A stretch of 64,000 nucleotides of DNA from positions 558,001 through 622,000 of the forward strand of contig NZ_VOIW01000003.1 in assembly GCF_009659625.1 (NCBI RefSeq), given 5' to 3'. Positions 39,281-48,496 of the stretch are shown piece by piece. Source of the stretch: Pseudomonas haemolytica (GTDB taxonomy: Bacteria > Pseudomonadota > Gammaproteobacteria > Pseudomonadales > Pseudomonadaceae). Position 1 is the first letter of the stretch; every line of letters starts with the position of its first letter. The notes under the pieces were generated by a model, which ran no database searches, had not been told where the DNA came from, and worked only from the letters and a program-made list of their open reading frames with translations. The position numbers and the translations under genes were made by a program.

Positions 39281-39367
39281 ATCGGGAGCAAGCCCCCTCC
39301 CACATTTGCTCCGCGTATGTCTTTTGGAATGCGGTCGAATGTGGGAGGGGGCTTGCTCCCGATAGCG
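39281..39367. repeat. REPIN between binding-protein gene and FUSC gene
   Basis: Inverted pair of REP units (ATCGGGAGCAAGCCCCCTCCCACA and its complement) around about 40 bp. It belongs to the GTGGGAGGGGGCTTGCTCCCGAT sub-family and lies between convergent genes. Confidence 0.9.
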
Positions 39368-39369
39368 GT

Positions 39370-41553
39370 CTATGCCGCGCTGGTATCTTTGATCAGATGC
39401 GCCGCCAGTGTGCGCAACGGCCCCAACTGCCGACAGATCAACGCCAATTGCGTCTGCACCAACCGTTGCCCCTCATCAATCTCATCCGGCATTTGCTCCA
39501 GCTCTGCCGCCAATGCCTCCTCGGCATCACTCTGAATCGCAATCGGCTGTTTATTCGCCAGCCCGCTGGCGATTTCATCGATGCTCATCGCCAGGGTGTG
39601 GCCGGCACCGTCGATCAAATGCTCGCGCACATCGGTCGGCAGCAGCGTTTCTCGATGCGCCCCCAGCCCCGACAAATAGCTGAGCAAGGTGTGTGACAGC
39701 ACCAGAAAGCGGAAGCCCACGTCGGCCTCCTTACGGAAGTGCCCCGGTTCCATCAGCATGTTCGCCAGGGTGGTGGACAGCGCGGCATCGGCGTTGTGGG
39801 CGTTGCGGCGGGCCAGGCGGTAGGCCAGGTCGTCGCTCTTGCCGGCGGCGTATTGCTGCATGATCTGGCGCAGGTAGATGCTGTTGCAGGTCAGGGTGTT
39901 GGCCAGCACTTTGTTCAAGCGCCGGCCTTGCCAGTCCGGCAGGAACAGGAATACCGCCAGGCCCGCGATCAGGCTGCCGAGCAAGGTGTCGAACAGCCTT
40001 GGCAGGAACAGCCCGTAGCCATCGCCCACCTGGTTGAAGCAGAACAGCACCATCAGGGTAATCGCCGCGGTGGCCAGGGTGTAGCGCGTGGTGCGGTTGA
40101 TAAAAAACACCAGGCCCGCGGCGATGGCGAACATCGACTGCACCACGGGGTTGGGGAACAGGTCGAACAGCGCCCAGGCCACGGTGAGGCCGATGGCGGT
40201 GCCGATGATCCGCTGGCCGAGCTTGCGCCGGGTCGCACCGTAGCTGGGCTGGCAGACAAACAGGGTGGTGAGGATGATCCAGTAGCCTTGGGAGGCGTGG
40301 ATCGCATGCAGGGTGCCATAGCCGATGGTCAACGCCAGGGACAGGCGCAGGGCGTGGCGAAACAGCAGCGAGGTCGGCGTCAACTGGGTACGCAGGCGCG
40401 TCCACATTTCCTTGAGGTTGCGCGGGGCGCGGTCGAGCAGGTTGCTGTCGGTCGCGTCGGCCAGGGCATCGGGGTTGCTGGCGTCACCCAGCAGGCGGTC
40501 GAGGGTGGACAGGTTGGCCGCCAAGGCACGCAACGAACGCAGCAGGCCACGCCAGGCGGGGTTGCTCTGGATGCGCAGGTGTTCCAGGGAGGCGTTCAAA
40601 TCGCCCAGGGCTTGGGCGAAGCTGTCGTCATAGATGAACGGTTGGCGCAGTTGGATCGATTCGGCCAGGGTCTGGCACGCCTTGCCTTGCTGGCGCAGCA
40701 GGCGCTGGCAGCGGAACAGCACATCGCTGTGGAAAAAGGCGTCGGTGAGCGCGTTGTAGGGGTAGTGGGAGGAACTGGCGCGCTCGTGGATGTCCTGGGC
40801 CAGAAAGTAGAGTTTCAGGTAGCGGCTGACCTTCGAGCCTGGCCGCCCGTTGCCGACGCGATGCAGGATGATTTCCTTGGCCGCATTCAGTGCAGCGACC
40901 ACCCGGCCATTTTGCTGCGCCAATTCCAGGCGTCGCGCTTCCACATCCAGCTGGCGGATCGGCTCGAACAGCGACGACTTGAGCTTGAGGTAGCGCCCCA
41001 GTTCACGGAATAACCGTGCCAGGCTCTGCTGCACCGGCTGGTTGGAAAACAGCGCCTGCCACAGCACCGACAGCACGCCGTACCAGGCGGCACCGGCCAC
41101 CAGCAGCAGCGGCTCGTGCCAGAAGTCCGTGACGGCACCGCCGCGCTGGTCTACGCCGATCATGGTGTAGACCGACAGAATCAAGGTGGCTGAGGCAATC
41201 GCGCCATAGCGTTCGCCCAAGGCGCCGAGCATGGTCAGGCAGAAACTAGCCAGGGCCAGCGCGATGGCAAAGATCCACGGGTAAGGAAACAGCAGCTCCA
41301 CTGACAGCGCAGCGATGCTGAAGCACACCAGCGTTACCGCCAGGGCATTGAGGCGGCCTTGCCAACTGTCATCGGTCTCGGCCAGGGCGCTGGCGATGAT
41401 CCCCAGGAACAGCGGGATCAGCAGCGTCATTTCATCCTGGTACCAACACAGCGCCATGCTGCCGGTGAGGGCGATGAACACCCGTACGCTGTAGCTGAAT
41501 TTATCCAGCGCCCACAGGCGCCGCATGGACTGCTTGAACGAGGTCGATGACAT
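39370..41553 (-). CDS. FUSC/YccS family inner-membrane protein
   Basis: A 727-residue protein with two groups of about six membrane helices: the first at about 18-150 (RVFIALTGSMALCWYQDEMTLLIPLFLGIIASALAE), the second at about 400-520 (LFRHALRLSLALTIGYGTLHAIHASQGYWIILTTLFVCQPSYGATRRKLGQRIIG). A large soluble helical region lies between and after them. This is the YccS/YhfK/FUSC layout, related to aromatic-acid efflux proteins (AaeB). The substrate is unknown. Transcribed alone, with REPINs on both sides. Confidence 0.88.
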   Translation of the reverse strand: MSSTSFKQSMRRLWALDKFSYSVRVFIALTGSMALCWYQDEMTLLIPLFLGIIASALAETDDSWQGRLNALAVTLVCFSIAALSVELLFPYPWIFAIALALASFCLTMLGALGERYGAIASATLILSVYTMIGVDQRGGAVTDFWHEPLLLVAGAAWYGVLSVLWQALFSNQPVQQSLARLFRELGRYLKLKSSLFEPIRQLDVEARRLELAQQNGRVVAALNAAKEIILHRVGNGRPGSKVSRYLKLYFLAQDIHERASSSHYPYNALTDAFFHSDVLFRCQRLLRQQGKACQTLAESIQLRQPFIYDDSFAQALGDLNASLEHLRIQSNPAWRGLLRSLRALAANLSTLDRLLGDASNPDALADATDSNLLDRAPRNLKEMWTRLRTQLTPTSLLFRHALRLSLALTIGYGTLHAIHASQGYWIILTTLFVCQPSYGATRRKLGQRIIGTAIGLTVAWALFDLFPNPVVQSMFAIAAGLVFFINRTTRYTLATAAITLMVLFCFNQVGDGYGLFLPRLFDTLLGSLIAGLAVFLFLPDWQGRRLNKVLANTLTCNSIYLRQIMQQYAAGKSDDLAYRLARRNAHNADAALSTTLANMLMEPGHFRKEADVGFRFLVLSHTLLSYLSGLGAHRETLLPTDVREHLIDGAGHTLAMSIDEIASGLANKQPIAIQSDAEEALAAELEQMPDEIDEGQRLVQTQLALICRQLGPLRTLAAHLIKDTSAA

Positions 41554-41667
41554 GAAGTCTGGAGTCTTCCGGGACAGTGCCGCTAAATTGAGCTATCAAG
41601 GACGCCACGGCAAGGGTGGTGATCACATACAACTGCAAATTTTCTTCAGGCACACCGCAAATCAAAA

Positions 41668-41760
41668 TGTGGGAGGGGGCTTGCTCCCGATTGCAGTGTG
41701 TCAGCCAGAACATCTGTGACTGATACACCGCTATCGGGAGCAAGCCCCCTCCCACATTTT
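41668..41760. repeat. REPIN between baiN-like and FUSC genes
   Basis: Inverted REP pair: TGTGGGAGGGGGCTTGCTCCCGAT at the left, the complement at the right, with an inner AGTGTGTCAGCCAGAACATCTGTGACTGATACAC that is itself partly palindromic. This longer inner arm marks a distinct REPIN sub-class shared with the copies at 42993-43087 and 56553-56646. Confidence 0.9.
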
Positions 41761-41773
41761 TTACTGCGTCGTG

Positions 41774-42970
41774 TCAAACAAACTGAGCTGCGGCGTAACC
41801 GGAAGCCCAGGCCCACTGGAAGTTGAACCCGCCCAGGTGGCCCGTTACATCCAGCACTTCCCCAATAAAGTACAAACCAGGGCTTTTCAGCGATTCCATG
41901 GTCTTGGACGACACTTCCCGCGTATCCACCCCACCCAATGTCACCTCGGCGGTGCGATAGCCCTCGGTGCCCGCCGGCACCAATTGCCAGCTACCGAGCT
42001 TTTGCGCAATGTCGGCGATTTCAGCGTGGGTGTACTGCTTCATCGGCTTGGACACAAACCAGATCTGCGCCAACAGGTTGGCCATCTTCTTGGTGAAAAT
42101 TTCGCCCAGCAGGGTTTTCAACTCGCTGTTGGGATGCTCGACCTGTTGCTGTTGCAGCCAGGCATGGGCATCGTGATCGGGCAGCAGGTTGATTTCCACC
42201 GTGTCGCCGGATTCCCAATAGGAAGAAATCTGCAAAATCGCCGGCCCGCTCAGGCCGCGATGGGTAAACAGGATGTTCTCGCGAAAGCTCTGGTCGTTGC
42301 AGCTGACCAGGCAATCCACCGACGTACCGGATAACTCGCCGCACAATTCCTTGAGCTGGTCGGTGATGGTGAACGGCACCAGCCCGGCGCGGGTCGGCAG
42401 CAGTTCGTGGCCGAATTGCCTGGCCACTTGATATCCGAAACCGGTGGCGCCCAGGGTCGGGATCGACAGGCCGCCGGTGGCGATCACCAAGGATTCGCAG
42501 CGCAGCTCGCCCAAGGTGGTTTGCAACTGATAGCCGCTGTCGATCCTGGCAATTTCCTCAATCGAAGTGTCCAGGTGCAGGCTCACGCCGGTCTGGATGC
42601 ACTCATCGAGCAGCATGCCAAGGATGTCGCTGGACTTGTTATCGCAGAACAACTGGCCGAGTTTTTTCTCGTGGTAGGGCACACCGTGCTTGGCCACCAG
42701 CGCGATAAAGTCCCACTGGGTGTAGCGCGCCAGGGCCGACTTGCAAAAGTGTGAGTTGTGCGAGAGGAAGTTGGCCGGCTCGGTGTACATATTGGTGAAG
42801 TTGCAGCGGCCACCGCCGGACATCAGGATCTTCTTGCCGGCCTTGTTGGCGTGGTCGATCAACATCACCTTGCGCCCACGCCCGGCGGCGGTCAGTGCGC
42901 ACATCAAGCCTGCGGCGCCGGCGCCAATGATCACAACTTCGGTCGAGCGCACAGCAATGTCCTCATACAA
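41774..42970 (-). CDS. BaiN/RdsA-type NAD(P)/FAD-dependent oxidoreductase
   Basis: A 398-residue flavoprotein of the HI0933/YhiN (BaiN) family. N-terminal FAD motif VVIIGAGAAGLMCALTAAGRGRKVMLID, then the family signature KAGKKILMSGGGRCNFTNM near residue 45, with LVIATGGLSIPTLGATGFGYQVARQFGH and a C-terminal GLYFIGEVLDVTGHLGGFNFQWAWASGYAA. Proteins of this family reduce double bonds of small hydrophobic compounds in gut species; the role in Pseudomonas is not established. Transcribed alone. Confidence 0.9.
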   Translation of the reverse strand: MYEDIAVRSTEVVIIGAGAAGLMCALTAAGRGRKVMLIDHANKAGKKILMSGGGRCNFTNMYTEPANFLSHNSHFCKSALARYTQWDFIALVAKHGVPYHEKKLGQLFCDNKSSDILGMLLDECIQTGVSLHLDTSIEEIARIDSGYQLQTTLGELRCESLVIATGGLSIPTLGATGFGYQVARQFGHELLPTRAGLVPFTITDQLKELCGELSGTSVDCLVSCNDQSFRENILFTHRGLSGPAILQISSYWESGDTVEINLLPDHDAHAWLQQQQVEHPNSELKTLLGEIFTKKMANLLAQIWFVSKPMKQYTHAEIADIAQKLGSWQLVPAGTEGYRTAEVTLGGVDTREVSSKTMESLKSPGLYFIGEVLDVTGHLGGFNFQWAWASGYAAAQFV

Positions 42971-42992
42971 GTTCTAATTTGAAATACAGTCA

Positions 42993-43087
42993 AATGTGGG
43001 AGGGGGCTTGCCCCCGATAGCAATCTGTCAGTTACAGATGTACTGACTGACACACTGCTATCGGGGGCAAGCCCCCTCCCACATTTT
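42993..43087. repeat. REPIN between dbpA and baiN-like gene
   Basis: Inverted REP pair (AATGTGGGAGGGGGCTTGCCCCCGAT and complement) with a palindromic inner arm (ATCTGTCAGTTACAGATGTACTGACTGACACA). The loop sequence GCCCCC in the unit differs from the GCTCCC of most copies. Confidence 0.9.
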
Positions 43088-43113
43088 AATCTCCACTCGG
43101 CAGGAGAGATTTT

Positions 43114-44499
43114 TTACAGGATCCGAACACGCAACGACCGGCCCTTGATCTTGCCGTCATTCAAGCGCTGCAACGCCTGCTTGGCGATCCCGCGTTCCAC
43201 GGCCACGAATGCCTGGAAGTCGAAAATCGCGATCTTGCCGACCTGGGCGCCCGGGATGCCGGCTTCACCGGTCAACGCGCCAAGGATGTCGCCTGGGCGA
43301 ACCTTGTCTTTACGCCCGGCTGCGATGCACAGGGTGCTCATCTGCGGCAGCAGCGGACCACCGCTTTGCGGCTTGAGGTTGTCCAGTTGGTCCCAGTTCA
43401 GTGGTGATTTCTGCAACTGCTCGATGGCCTGGGCGCGGTGCGCTTCGGACGGCGCCACCAGGCTGATGGCGATACCGGTCTCGCCGGCACGACCGGTACG
43501 GCCTACACGGTGAATGTGGATTTCCGAGTCGCGGGCCAGTTCGACGTTGATCACCATGTCCAGCGAGTCGATGTCCAGGCCACGGGCGGCGACGTCAGTG
43601 GCTACCAGCACCGAAGTGCTGCGGTTGGCGAACATCGCCAGTACCTGGTCACGGTCGCGCTGTTCCAGGTCGCCGTGCAGGCCGACGGCGGAAATGCCTT
43701 TGGAGGTCAGGTGGTCGACGGTTTCCTGCACCTGCTGCTTGGTGAAGCAGAACGCAACGCAGGAGGCCGGGCGGAAGTGCGCCAGTACCTTGGTCACGGC
43801 GTCCATGCGCTCTTCCGGGGAGATCTCGTAGAAGCGCTGTTCGATCTGGTCGTCGGAGTGAAACGCTTCGGCTTTCACCTGTTGCGGCGCCCGCATGAAC
43901 TTGGACGCCAGTTGCTTGATGCTGACCGGGTAGGTGGCCGAGAACAGCAGGGTCTGGCGGCGGGGCGGGGTCTTGCTGATGATGTCTTCGATGGCGTCGT
44001 AGAAGCCCATGTCGAGCATGCGGTCGGCTTCGTCGAGGATCAGGGTGTTCAAGCCGTCCAGTACCAGCGAGCCTTTGCGCAGGTGCTGCTGGATGCGGCC
44101 CGGGGTGCCGACGATGACGTGGGCGCCGTGCTCCAGGGAAGCGATCTGTGGGCCCAGGGACACGCCGCCGCACAGGGTCAACACCTTGATGTTGTCTTCG
44201 GCCCGGGCCAGGCGGCGGATTTCCTTGGCGACCTGGTCGGCCAGCTCACGGGTCGGGCACATCACCAGCGCCTGGCAACCGAAGTAACGCGGGTTGATCG
44301 GGTTCAACAGGCCGATACCGAACGCGGCGGTCTTGCCGCTACCGGTCTTGGCCTGGGCAATCAGGTCCAGCCCTTTGAGGATCACCGGCAAGCTTTGCGC
44401 CTGGATCTGCGTCATCTCGACATAACCCAGCGAGTCGAGGTTAGCCAGCATGGCGGCGGACAGGGGCAAAGTATTAAAAGCGGTGGCGATGGTAGTCAC
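43114..44499 (-). CDS. dbpA: ATP-dependent RNA helicase DbpA
   Basis: A 461-residue DEAD-box helicase specific for hairpin 92 of 23S rRNA and acting in 50S subunit assembly. Core motifs: TQIQAQSLP, AQAKTGSGKTAAFG (motif I), CPTRELADQVAKEI (Ia), [14 protein letters not shown] (II), SATYP, VLVATDVAARGLDI (V) and HIHRVGRTGRAGETG (VI). The C-terminal 75 residues form the DbpA RNA-binding domain (IAAGRKDKVRPGDILGALTGEAGIPGAQVGKIAIFDFQAFVAV), the family marker. The start is GTG 44499 (VTTIATAFNTLPLS), matching E. coli DbpA in length. Confidence 0.95.
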   Translation of the reverse strand: MTTIATAFNTLPLSAAMLANLDSLGYVEMTQIQAQSLPVILKGLDLIAQAKTGSGKTAAFGIGLLNPINPRYFGCQALVMCPTRELADQVAKEIRRLARAEDNIKVLTLCGGVSLGPQIASLEHGAHVIVGTPGRIQQHLRKGSLVLDGLNTLILDEADRMLDMGFYDAIEDIISKTPPRRQTLLFSATYPVSIKQLASKFMRAPQQVKAEAFHSDDQIEQRFYEISPEERMDAVTKVLAHFRPASCVAFCFTKQQVQETVDHLTSKGISAVGLHGDLEQRDRDQVLAMFANRSTSVLVATDVAARGLDIDSLDMVINVELARDSEIHIHRVGRTGRAGETGIAISLVAPSEAHRAQAIEQLQKSPLNWDQLDNLKPQSGGPLLPQMSTLCIAAGRKDKVRPGDILGALTGEAGIPGAQVGKIAIFDFQAFVAVERGIAKQALQRLNDGKIKGRSLRVRIL

Positions 44500-44581
44500 G
44501 GGACTGGCTCTGCAAAACAAAATGTCGCGCAGTGTAACAGGCCCCCTTGGGTTTCCCCGCAAGTTCTCGACGAGAAGCCCG

Positions 44582-46009
44582 TTAGTGCTCGATGTCGTGC
44601 TCGCGGCTGACCACGCGTTTGCCGTCTTTTGGCGACAGTTGCAGGAAGATCGCCGCCGCCAGCATCGCCATGATGCCTACGGTGAGGAAGGTCAGCTGGA
44701 AGGCGCCAAGTACACTTTCCACGCCGTCATTGCCGGTTTCGGCGGTAAAGCCGCCGAGCAGTGCGCCGGCACAGGCCACGCCGAGGCTCAGGGACAACTG
44801 CGCTACTACCGACAACAAGCTGTTGCCACTACTGGCCTGGGCGTCGTCGAGGTCGATCAGGGTCACGGTGTTCATCGCGGTGAACTGCAGGGAGTTGATC
44901 GCTCCCAGCACCGCGAGCATGCCCAGCAGCAGCGGGTAGGGCGTGTGTTCGCTGACCAGGCCCATGCTCGCCAGCATGATGCCCAGGGCCAACGTGTTGC
45001 CGGTCAGCACGATGCGGTAGCCGAGGCGCTCGATCAGCGGCCTGGCCACGGACTTGGCAAACATCGCTGCCGCAGCCAGCGGCAGCATGCTCATCCCGGC
45101 TTCCGCCGGTGAGTAGCCCAGCGCCACCTGTAACAGCAGCGGTACCAGGAACGGCAACGCGCCGCTGCCCAGCCGTGCGAACAGATTGCCCAGGATGCCC
45201 ACGGCAAAGGTGCGGGTCTTGAACAGCACCGGGGAGAACAGCGGGTTATCGATATGCCCGGCGCGCAGCCAGTACGCTGCCAGGCACGCCAGCCCGCCGA
45301 ACAGCAGCAACATCACCCGCAGGTGCGGCAGGTGCAGTTCGCCCAGGCCTTCCATGGCGATGGTGATCAGCACCATCGCCGCGCCGAACAGCAGGAAACC
45401 CAGGCCGTCGAAGCGTGTGCGCTCACTGCCACGCAGGTCGGGGATGAACTTCCACACGGCGTAGCAACCGATCATGCCCACCGGCAGGTTGATCAGGAAG
45501 ATCCAGTGCCAGGTCAGGTATTGCACCATCCAGCCGCCCATGGTCGGGCCGAGCAAGGGGCCGAGCAGGCCGGGGATGGTGATGAAACCCATGATGCGCA
45601 CCAGCTCGGAACGCGGATAAGCCCGCAGCACCACCAGCCGCCCGACCGGCAGCATCAGCGCACCGCCCAAGCCCTGGATCACCCGAGCACCCACCAGCAT
45701 GGTCAGGCTGCTCGATAGTGCACACAGTAGAGAGCCGATGCTGAACAGCATGATCGCGCCAAAGAAGATCTTCTTGGTACCAAAGCGGTCAGCGATCCAG
45801 CCCGACGCGGGAATCAGCAAGGCGACGGTGAGCATGTAGGCGATCACCACGCCCTGCATACGTAGCGGGTTTTCTGCGAGGTCCCGGGCCATGGCCGGCA
45901 GTGCGGTGTTGAGAATCGTCCCATCCAGCGACTGCATGAAGAAGGCAATCGCTACCACCCAGGGTAGCCAGCGGGCGGTCTTGGCATCGAGAGGGGCGCG
46001 ATCAGGCAT
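44582..46009 (-). CDS. mdtD: MFS multidrug/metabolite exporter (DHA2, MdtD-like)
   Basis: A 475-residue major facilitator of the drug:H+ antiporter-2 group. It opens WLPWVVAIAFFMQSLDGTILNTALPAMARDL (the D-x-T-I-x-N motif of the family) and has GWIADRFGTKKIFFG (motif A), RVIQGLGGALMLPVGRLVV (motif B) and GPLLGPTMGGWMVQYLTWHWIFLINLPVG (motif C), with about 14 helices. The best match by eye is MdtD. It starts 35 bp after the stop of the RhlA-like gene on the same strand, so the two are very likely co-transcribed; a link to export of RhlA products is inference. Confidence 0.88.
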   Translation of the reverse strand: MPDRAPLDAKTARWLPWVVAIAFFMQSLDGTILNTALPAMARDLAENPLRMQGVVIAYMLTVALLIPASGWIADRFGTKKIFFGAIMLFSIGSLLCALSSSLTMLVGARVIQGLGGALMLPVGRLVVLRAYPRSELVRIMGFITIPGLLGPLLGPTMGGWMVQYLTWHWIFLINLPVGMIGCYAVWKFIPDLRGSERTRFDGLGFLLFGAAMVLITIAMEGLGELHLPHLRVMLLLFGGLACLAAYWLRAGHIDNPLFSPVLFKTRTFAVGILGNLFARLGSGALPFLVPLLLQVALGYSPAEAGMSMLPLAAAAMFAKSVARPLIERLGYRIVLTGNTLALGIMLASMGLVSEHTPYPLLLGMLAVLGAINSLQFTAMNTVTLIDLDDAQASSGNSLLSVVAQLSLSLGVACAGALLGGFTAETGNDGVESVLGAFQLTFLTVGIMAMLAAAIFLQLSPKDGKRVVSREHDIEH

Positions 46010-46044
46010 GGGAACCCTTTTATTAGCAGGCTATGTGTCGGCGA

Positions 46045-46935
46045 TTATGCGCCATCCGTCGCTCCTTTTCCCACTGGCGGTTCGTCTAAATCCGACAACG
46101 TTGCATGCTCCCCCACCAGGAAGTCCAACAGCGCACGGTGCACCGCCAACGCCGCTTCCCGGGACTCCAGGTCCAACAGATGGCCGGTGTGTTCGGCGAC
46201 GGCAAAGCTACTGCGGCCCACATACTGCTTGAACAGCCGGGCCTCGGCCGCCGGGGTGTATTCATCCAGAGCGCCGTTGAGGAAGTGCACCGGTGTTTCA
46301 ATCTGCTTGAGCGCCGGCAAATAGTTGCCATCACCCAAGGCCAGCACTTGGTGGATATGAAAGCGCGCCTGGCGATACTCGGTGGTGGCCATGTTCGACA
46401 GGTGCCGGTGGTTGTTGCGCTTGAGGCGGGGAGACAGGTATTTGCCGACCGTCTCGTTGAGCAGGTGGCCGACCGCGGACTTGTCATCGGCGTCGATCAG
46501 CACGCGCACGCGCTCTACGTATTCGAGCATGGCCTGGTTGAGGTTGGGTGCCAGGGCCATCACCACCGAGCTTTCGATGGAGGGGGGGTTGTGCGCCAGG
46601 GTCAGCAGTGTGGAGATGCCGCCCCACGAGGCGGATACCAAATGGTTGACTTCGAAGCGCTCTACCAGGGCGCGCAGGATTTGCACCTCGTCGTCCTTGG
46701 TGACCAGGTCGAGGTCGGTGTTGTGCTCGCGCGAGTAGCCGGAGAACGGCAAGTCGAACAGCAACACATTGAAATGCTCGGCCAGGCATTTACTGGTGCG
46801 GGCAAAGGAACGCGTGGTGGACAGGGCGCCATTGACCATCAGCACGGTTTTTCTTTCTGGGTTGTTACCGAGCTGCTCTACGTGAACGTTGTAGTGCTTG
46901 AACAGCCTTTCAATGACAAAACTTCCATGGTTCAT
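46045..46935 (-). CDS. rhlA: RhlA-like 3-(3-hydroxyalkanoyloxy)alkanoate synthase
   Basis: A 296-residue alpha/beta hydrolase closely similar to P. aeruginosa RhlA (295 aa), which joins two 3-hydroxyacyl-ACP chains into the lipid dimer (HAA) of rhamnolipids. Shared blocks: [74 protein letters not shown] with nucleophile Ser103, [36 protein letters not shown] and [12 protein letters not shown] with the catalytic His. It is closer to RhlA than to PhaG. No rhlB or rhlR/rhlI is adjacent, so the product may be free HAA. Start ATG 46935 has GGAG at a proper distance and aligns with RhlA's start; an upstream ATG at 46977 is less likely. Next downstream is an MFS exporter. Confidence 0.88.
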   Translation of the reverse strand: MNHGSFVIERLFKHYNVHVEQLGNNPERKTVLMVNGALSTTRSFARTSKCLAEHFNVLLFDLPFSGYSREHNTDLDLVTKDDEVQILRALVERFEVNHLVSASWGGISTLLTLAHNPPSIESSVVMALAPNLNQAMLEYVERVRVLIDADDKSAVGHLLNETVGKYLSPRLKRNNHRHLSNMATTEYRQARFHIHQVLALGDGNYLPALKQIETPVHFLNGALDEYTPAAEARLFKQYVGRSSFAVAEHTGHLLDLESREAALAVHRALLDFLVGEHATLSDLDEPPVGKGATDGA

Positions 46936-46977
46936 GTCAACGCTCCAGCTTGCCGTTTCCCGGGCAAGGTCATGCAT

Positions 46978-46993
46978 CACGTGCGGGCACGTG
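46978..46993. promoter_or_regulatory. Perfect 16-bp inverted repeat upstream of rhlA-like gene
   Basis: CACGTGCGGGCACGTG consists of 7-bp arms around a GG centre, 42 bp before the rhlA-like start codon. On the minus strand, TTATAA at about 47018-47023 could be a -10 element further upstream. The repeat would thus lie in the transcribed leader or just downstream of the promoter, a position for a repressor or a leader hairpin. Confidence 0.4.
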
Positions 46994-47129
46994 GGTGGGG
47001 TGGCGGGATGCCACTAACCGTTATAACGAGGTTTTTTGCAGGCGACAACCAAGCGCACGCTCAAGACCGTGAGTTAAGAAATAGCGGTAGGAAACGGCGA
47101 AAAGGCTGACTCAGAAGGGCCAATACCCC

Positions 47130-47159
47130 CTGTAGGAACGCGCGAGTTCGCGCCTACAG
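47130..47159. repeat. Hairpin/REP-like palindrome downstream of the TldE-like gene
   Basis: CTGTAGGAACGCGCGAGTTCGCGCCTACAG forms an interrupted hairpin (CTGTAGG...CCTACAG outer, GCGCGA...CGCGC inner). It lies 20 bp after the TldE-like stop codon on the minus strand. It is a different REP family from the abundant GGGAGGGGGCTTGC type and may end that transcript. Confidence 0.5.
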
Positions 47160-47179
47160 AGGGCTGGGGTCAGCGGGGT

Positions 47180-48496
47180 TTACAAGGTCAAGGTCAGGCG
47201 CTTGACCAAGGCACCTGGCAGCAGGTTGGAGGCAGTATTGCGCTGGCTGTAAGTGCTGGCCGACAGCAGCAACTCCCGATCAGCGGTCAGGGCTTCGAGC
47301 TGCGAACCGAGCAATTGATAGACACTGTCATCAAAGCGCATGGTGCTGACCGGTGCCTTGATCTCGCCGTTTTCCACCCAGAAAGTGGCAAAGCGCGTCA
47401 TGCCGGTCAGGCGTGCCGCCGGCAGGTCGGAGTAGTTCAGGTACCACAGGTTGCTGATGTACAGCCCTGTGCCCAACTGCTTGAGGATATCGGCCTGGGC
47501 CAGGCTGCCTGCCGCCACTTGCAAGGCGCTGGGTGACTCGTCGCTGCTGGCGCCGTTGGTGCTCAAGCCATATTCGGCGGCGCTGCGAGAGTTGATCAAC
47601 TGGCCCTCGGCCTTGCCTGCCTTGATCAGGGTTACGTCTCCACGCGGGTAGCCTTCGGTGGAAAACGCCTGGCTGAGGGAGCCACTGATCTGTTCGTTAA
47701 CGGTCACCAATGGGCTCAACGACTGTTCACCGGCGTACAGGCGTTGCAGCGAGCTGCCCTTGCTGGCAATGGCCTGGGCCGAAAAACCGCCCCACGTGAT
47801 GATGCTGATGATTTCTTCCAGTGCTGCTGGCGCAAGGTAGGCGCGGTACTGGCCGGGCGCCAGGTTGTGCAGCGGGCGGCCGAGAAACGCCAGTTGCTCA
47901 CGGGCCTGTTGGAAGCGTGCGACGAATTCGGCGCTATTCCAGGTGTGCCCGGCGTAGCTGGCCTTCACCGCTTCACCATTGGCGTGGAACAGGCTGAAGT
48001 CGAAGTTGAAGCTATTGGCCTGGTGCCAGCCGAACGCCCCTGATGAACTGGCGAAACCACGGCTGATAGGGCCGGCGGCGTAGAAACCGACCAGGTCCAC
48101 GCCTTCGGCAGCCTGGCGGATGTCTTCCAGTACCTGGGCGAGTTCCGGCAGCGGTCGAACCTGTTCGTTATGGCTTTGCCAGGCGTTGTGGTTCAGCAAC
48201 AGGTACGGGTCACGCGGCAGCAGCGGCAAGGTTTCGCGCAGCTGTTGCAGGCCATCGGCCAGGCGTTGGCGATCCACGTCCGGCTCGCCGGACAGGGTGA
48301 TGCCCAGGTCTGCGTGGCGACCATCGTTGATCAGCTTGAGGTTCAGGCTGGCCTGTTGTACCTGGCCGGCCTGGCGCACCTGCGCGTGGTTGAAACGCAC
48401 GAATTCGGACGATTCATCCGCATAGCCGAGGTGAAAGTGTTCCTTGTCGGTGACGGCCTGCTTGAGCCAGTCCACCAGTGCCTTGAAATGATTCAT
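47180..48496 (-). CDS. TldE/PmbA-like subunit of a TldD/TldE protease pair
   Basis: A 438-residue member of the TldD/PmbA family. It lacks the HExxxH zinc motif, as expected for the TldE (PmbA) subunit. Recognisable stretches: LVGFYAAGPISRGFASSSGAFGWHQANSF, GHTWNSAEFVARFQQAREQLAFLGRP and NLWYLNYSDLPAARLTGMTRFATFWVENGEI near the C-terminus. TldD and TldE form a heterodimeric metalloprotease that degrades or matures unfolded peptides, including microcin B17 and DNA-gyrase poison pathways. It overlaps the TldD-like gene by one base (TGATG), so translation is coupled. Its divergence from canonical PmbA suggests an accessory pair. Confidence 0.85.
   Translation of the reverse strand: MNHFKALVDWLKQAVTDKEHFHLGYADESSEFVRFNHAQVRQAGQVQQASLNLKLINDGRHADLGITLSGEPDVDRQRLADGLQQLRETLPLLPRDPYLLLNHNAWQSHNEQVRPLPELAQVLEDIRQAAEGVDLVGFYAAGPISRGFASSSGAFGWHQANSFNFDFSLFHANGEAVKASYAGHTWNSAEFVARFQQAREQLAFLGRPLHNLAPGQYRAYLAPAALEEIISIITWGGFSAQAIASKGSSLQRLYAGEQSLSPLVTVNEQISGSLSQAFSTEGYPRGDVTLIKAGKAEGQLINSRSAAEYGLSTNGASSDESPSALQVAAGSLAQADILKQLGTGLYISNLWYLNYSDLPAARLTGMTRFATFWVENGEIKAPVSTMRFDDSVYQLLGSQLEALTADRELLLSASTYSQRNTASNLLPGALVKRLTLTL

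Noticed and set aside
41668..43087. Repeats resembling a CRISPR array
   Set aside because: The repeats are inverted REP pairs scattered between genes, not regularly spaced direct repeats with unique spacers, and no cas genes are present.
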